Origin: an uncultured Chloroflexota bacterium
GTDB taxonomy: Bacteria > Chloroflexota > Dehalococcoidia > SAR202 > UBA11138
NCBI GenBank assembly: GCA_913046025.1
Contig: CAJWRP010000005.1
Location: forward strand, 1 to 15,048
Length of the DNA: 15,048 nucleotides
Reading direction: 5' to 3'
The notes beneath the pieces were generated by a model, which saw only the letters and a program-made list of their open reading frames with translations, made no database searches and was not told where the DNA came from. The translations under genes and the position numbers were made by a program. Positions 14,562 through 15,048 of this stretch are shown here, piece by piece (position 1 is the stretch's first letter; each line of letters begins with the position of its first letter).

Positions 14562-14780
14562 TCACAGAACACCCCACCACCTCCCCATATCCTCCAGTGC
14601 TTCCCTCTGTGCGCACTCTACCAGAGTCTCACCTAACCCCAAGTGGCTGCCCGGGAAGCCCACCACGAAGCCTTGCCATGAGAGCCCTGCAGCTTTGCCA
14701 GGACCTCTTTGCTGTTTCTTATGAAGAGGACACCTCCGCCGACGGGGAGTCTGGTGCCCTGGGATTGAGATGAAGACATA
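14562..14780 (-). pseudogene. Frameshifted Nudix hydrolase remnant
   Basis: Two minus-strand frames join into a Nudix core. The first, from about 14780, reads LPVGGGVLFIRNSKEVLAKLQGSHGKA. After a shift near 14690 the second reads GFVVGFPGSHLGLGETL and VECAQREALEDMG. The Nudix box is recognisable as GETLVECAQREALEDMG, but the first conserved Gly is Ser in FPGSH and the usual EE is ED. Intact relatives have KGSHG followed at once by a W-FPGGH motif, so the shift and the short insertion both lie in the core. No complete 3' part of the domain follows, so the gene is dead. Nudix enzymes hydrolyse nucleoside diphosphate derivatives. Confidence 0.75.
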
Positions 14781-14994
14781 GGCGGCAGTACATCTGCAGG
14801 GATTCGCCGGGCACATGGATATCTGGCACGGAAGTGATTTTGGTGGTAATCTGCGTCTAATCTCAAATGGCATATGGGCTTCTCGCACTGAGTTGCCATG
14901 AATCTAAGTGTTCGAACGGCAAATCCAGCCGAGTTAACATGTCCCTTTTGCCTCGATCACCTGCAAATACCTACAATCCGTTAAGGGAGGAATG

Positions 14995-15048
14995 ATGAAT
15001 ATTGGAGTATCTACACCACTGCCGGCGCATACAGTAGACCCGGCGTTC
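14995..15048 (+). CDS. Luciferase-like monooxygenase, N-terminal fragment cut by window end
   Basis: GGGAGG (14985-14990) precedes two consecutive ATG codons at 14992 and 14995; the second has the better spacing. The 18 codons present read MNIGVSTPLPAHTVDPAF. This resembles the first beta strand and following loop of luciferase-like (LLM class, flavin- or F420-dependent) oxidoreductases. The rest of the gene lies beyond the window, so length and active site cannot be checked. The assignment rests on a short stretch and the strong ribosome-binding site. Confidence 0.6.
   Translation, partial: MNIGVSTPLPAHTVDPAF

Noticed and set aside
1..15048. CRISPR array, insertion sequence or prophage
   Set aside because: No regularly spaced repeats, transposase, integrase or phage structural genes are visible on either strand.

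Overview
The window looks like chromosomal DNA from an uncultured bacterium. Its gene content (DUF35/thiolase pair, VOC protein, atypical SDR, FMN/F420-type PPOX protein, ThDP enzyme, luciferase-like monooxygenase, major facilitator carriers) resembles Chloroflexota of the SAR202/Dehalococcoidia type. That placement is inferred from gene content and I could not test it. Coding density is low. About 3 kb shows no gene I can support, and at least four genes are decayed.

Left part (1-2400): a tRNA-Gly(TCC) gene, a 600-base gap, then a two-gene unit. The first gene encodes a conserved protein of unknown function. The second is a UGSC-family selenoprotein whose reading frame runs through an in-frame TGA at 2153-2155. 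A hairpin that fits the bacterial SECIS pattern lies just downstream of the TGA. A 13-bp perfect hairpin spans the true stop codon. This operon is the most notable item in the window, and a routine gene caller would split the selenoprotein into two short hypothetical ORFs.

Middle part (2400-6900): 1.3 kb without a recognisable gene, then a minus-strand MFS transporter. Next comes a graveyard: a response-regulator receiver broken by a one-base frameshift, a truncated membrane protein, and a sulfite-oxidase-like molybdoenzyme remnant. The molybdoenzyme remnant carries a nonsense codon and a 19-bp tandem duplication that shifts its frame.

Right part (6900-15048): an intact MOSC-domain protein, then a tight plus-strand operon (VOC protein, Zn-ribbon/OB-fold DUF35 protein, thiolase-like protein) with overlapping start and stop codons. 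An MFS transporter with its own promoter follows. It converges on a minus-strand pair, an SDR lacking three of its four catalytic residues and a PPOX-fold protein; a terminator-like hairpin and an imperfect palindromic repeat lie between the convergent genes. A ThDP-dependent enzyme is divergent from the PPOX gene. The window ends with a frameshifted Nudix hydrolase remnant and the first 18 codons of a likely luciferase-like monooxygenase. The intact genes suggest a chemoheterotroph that takes up and degrades small organic acids and ketones. No substrate can be named from the sequence.
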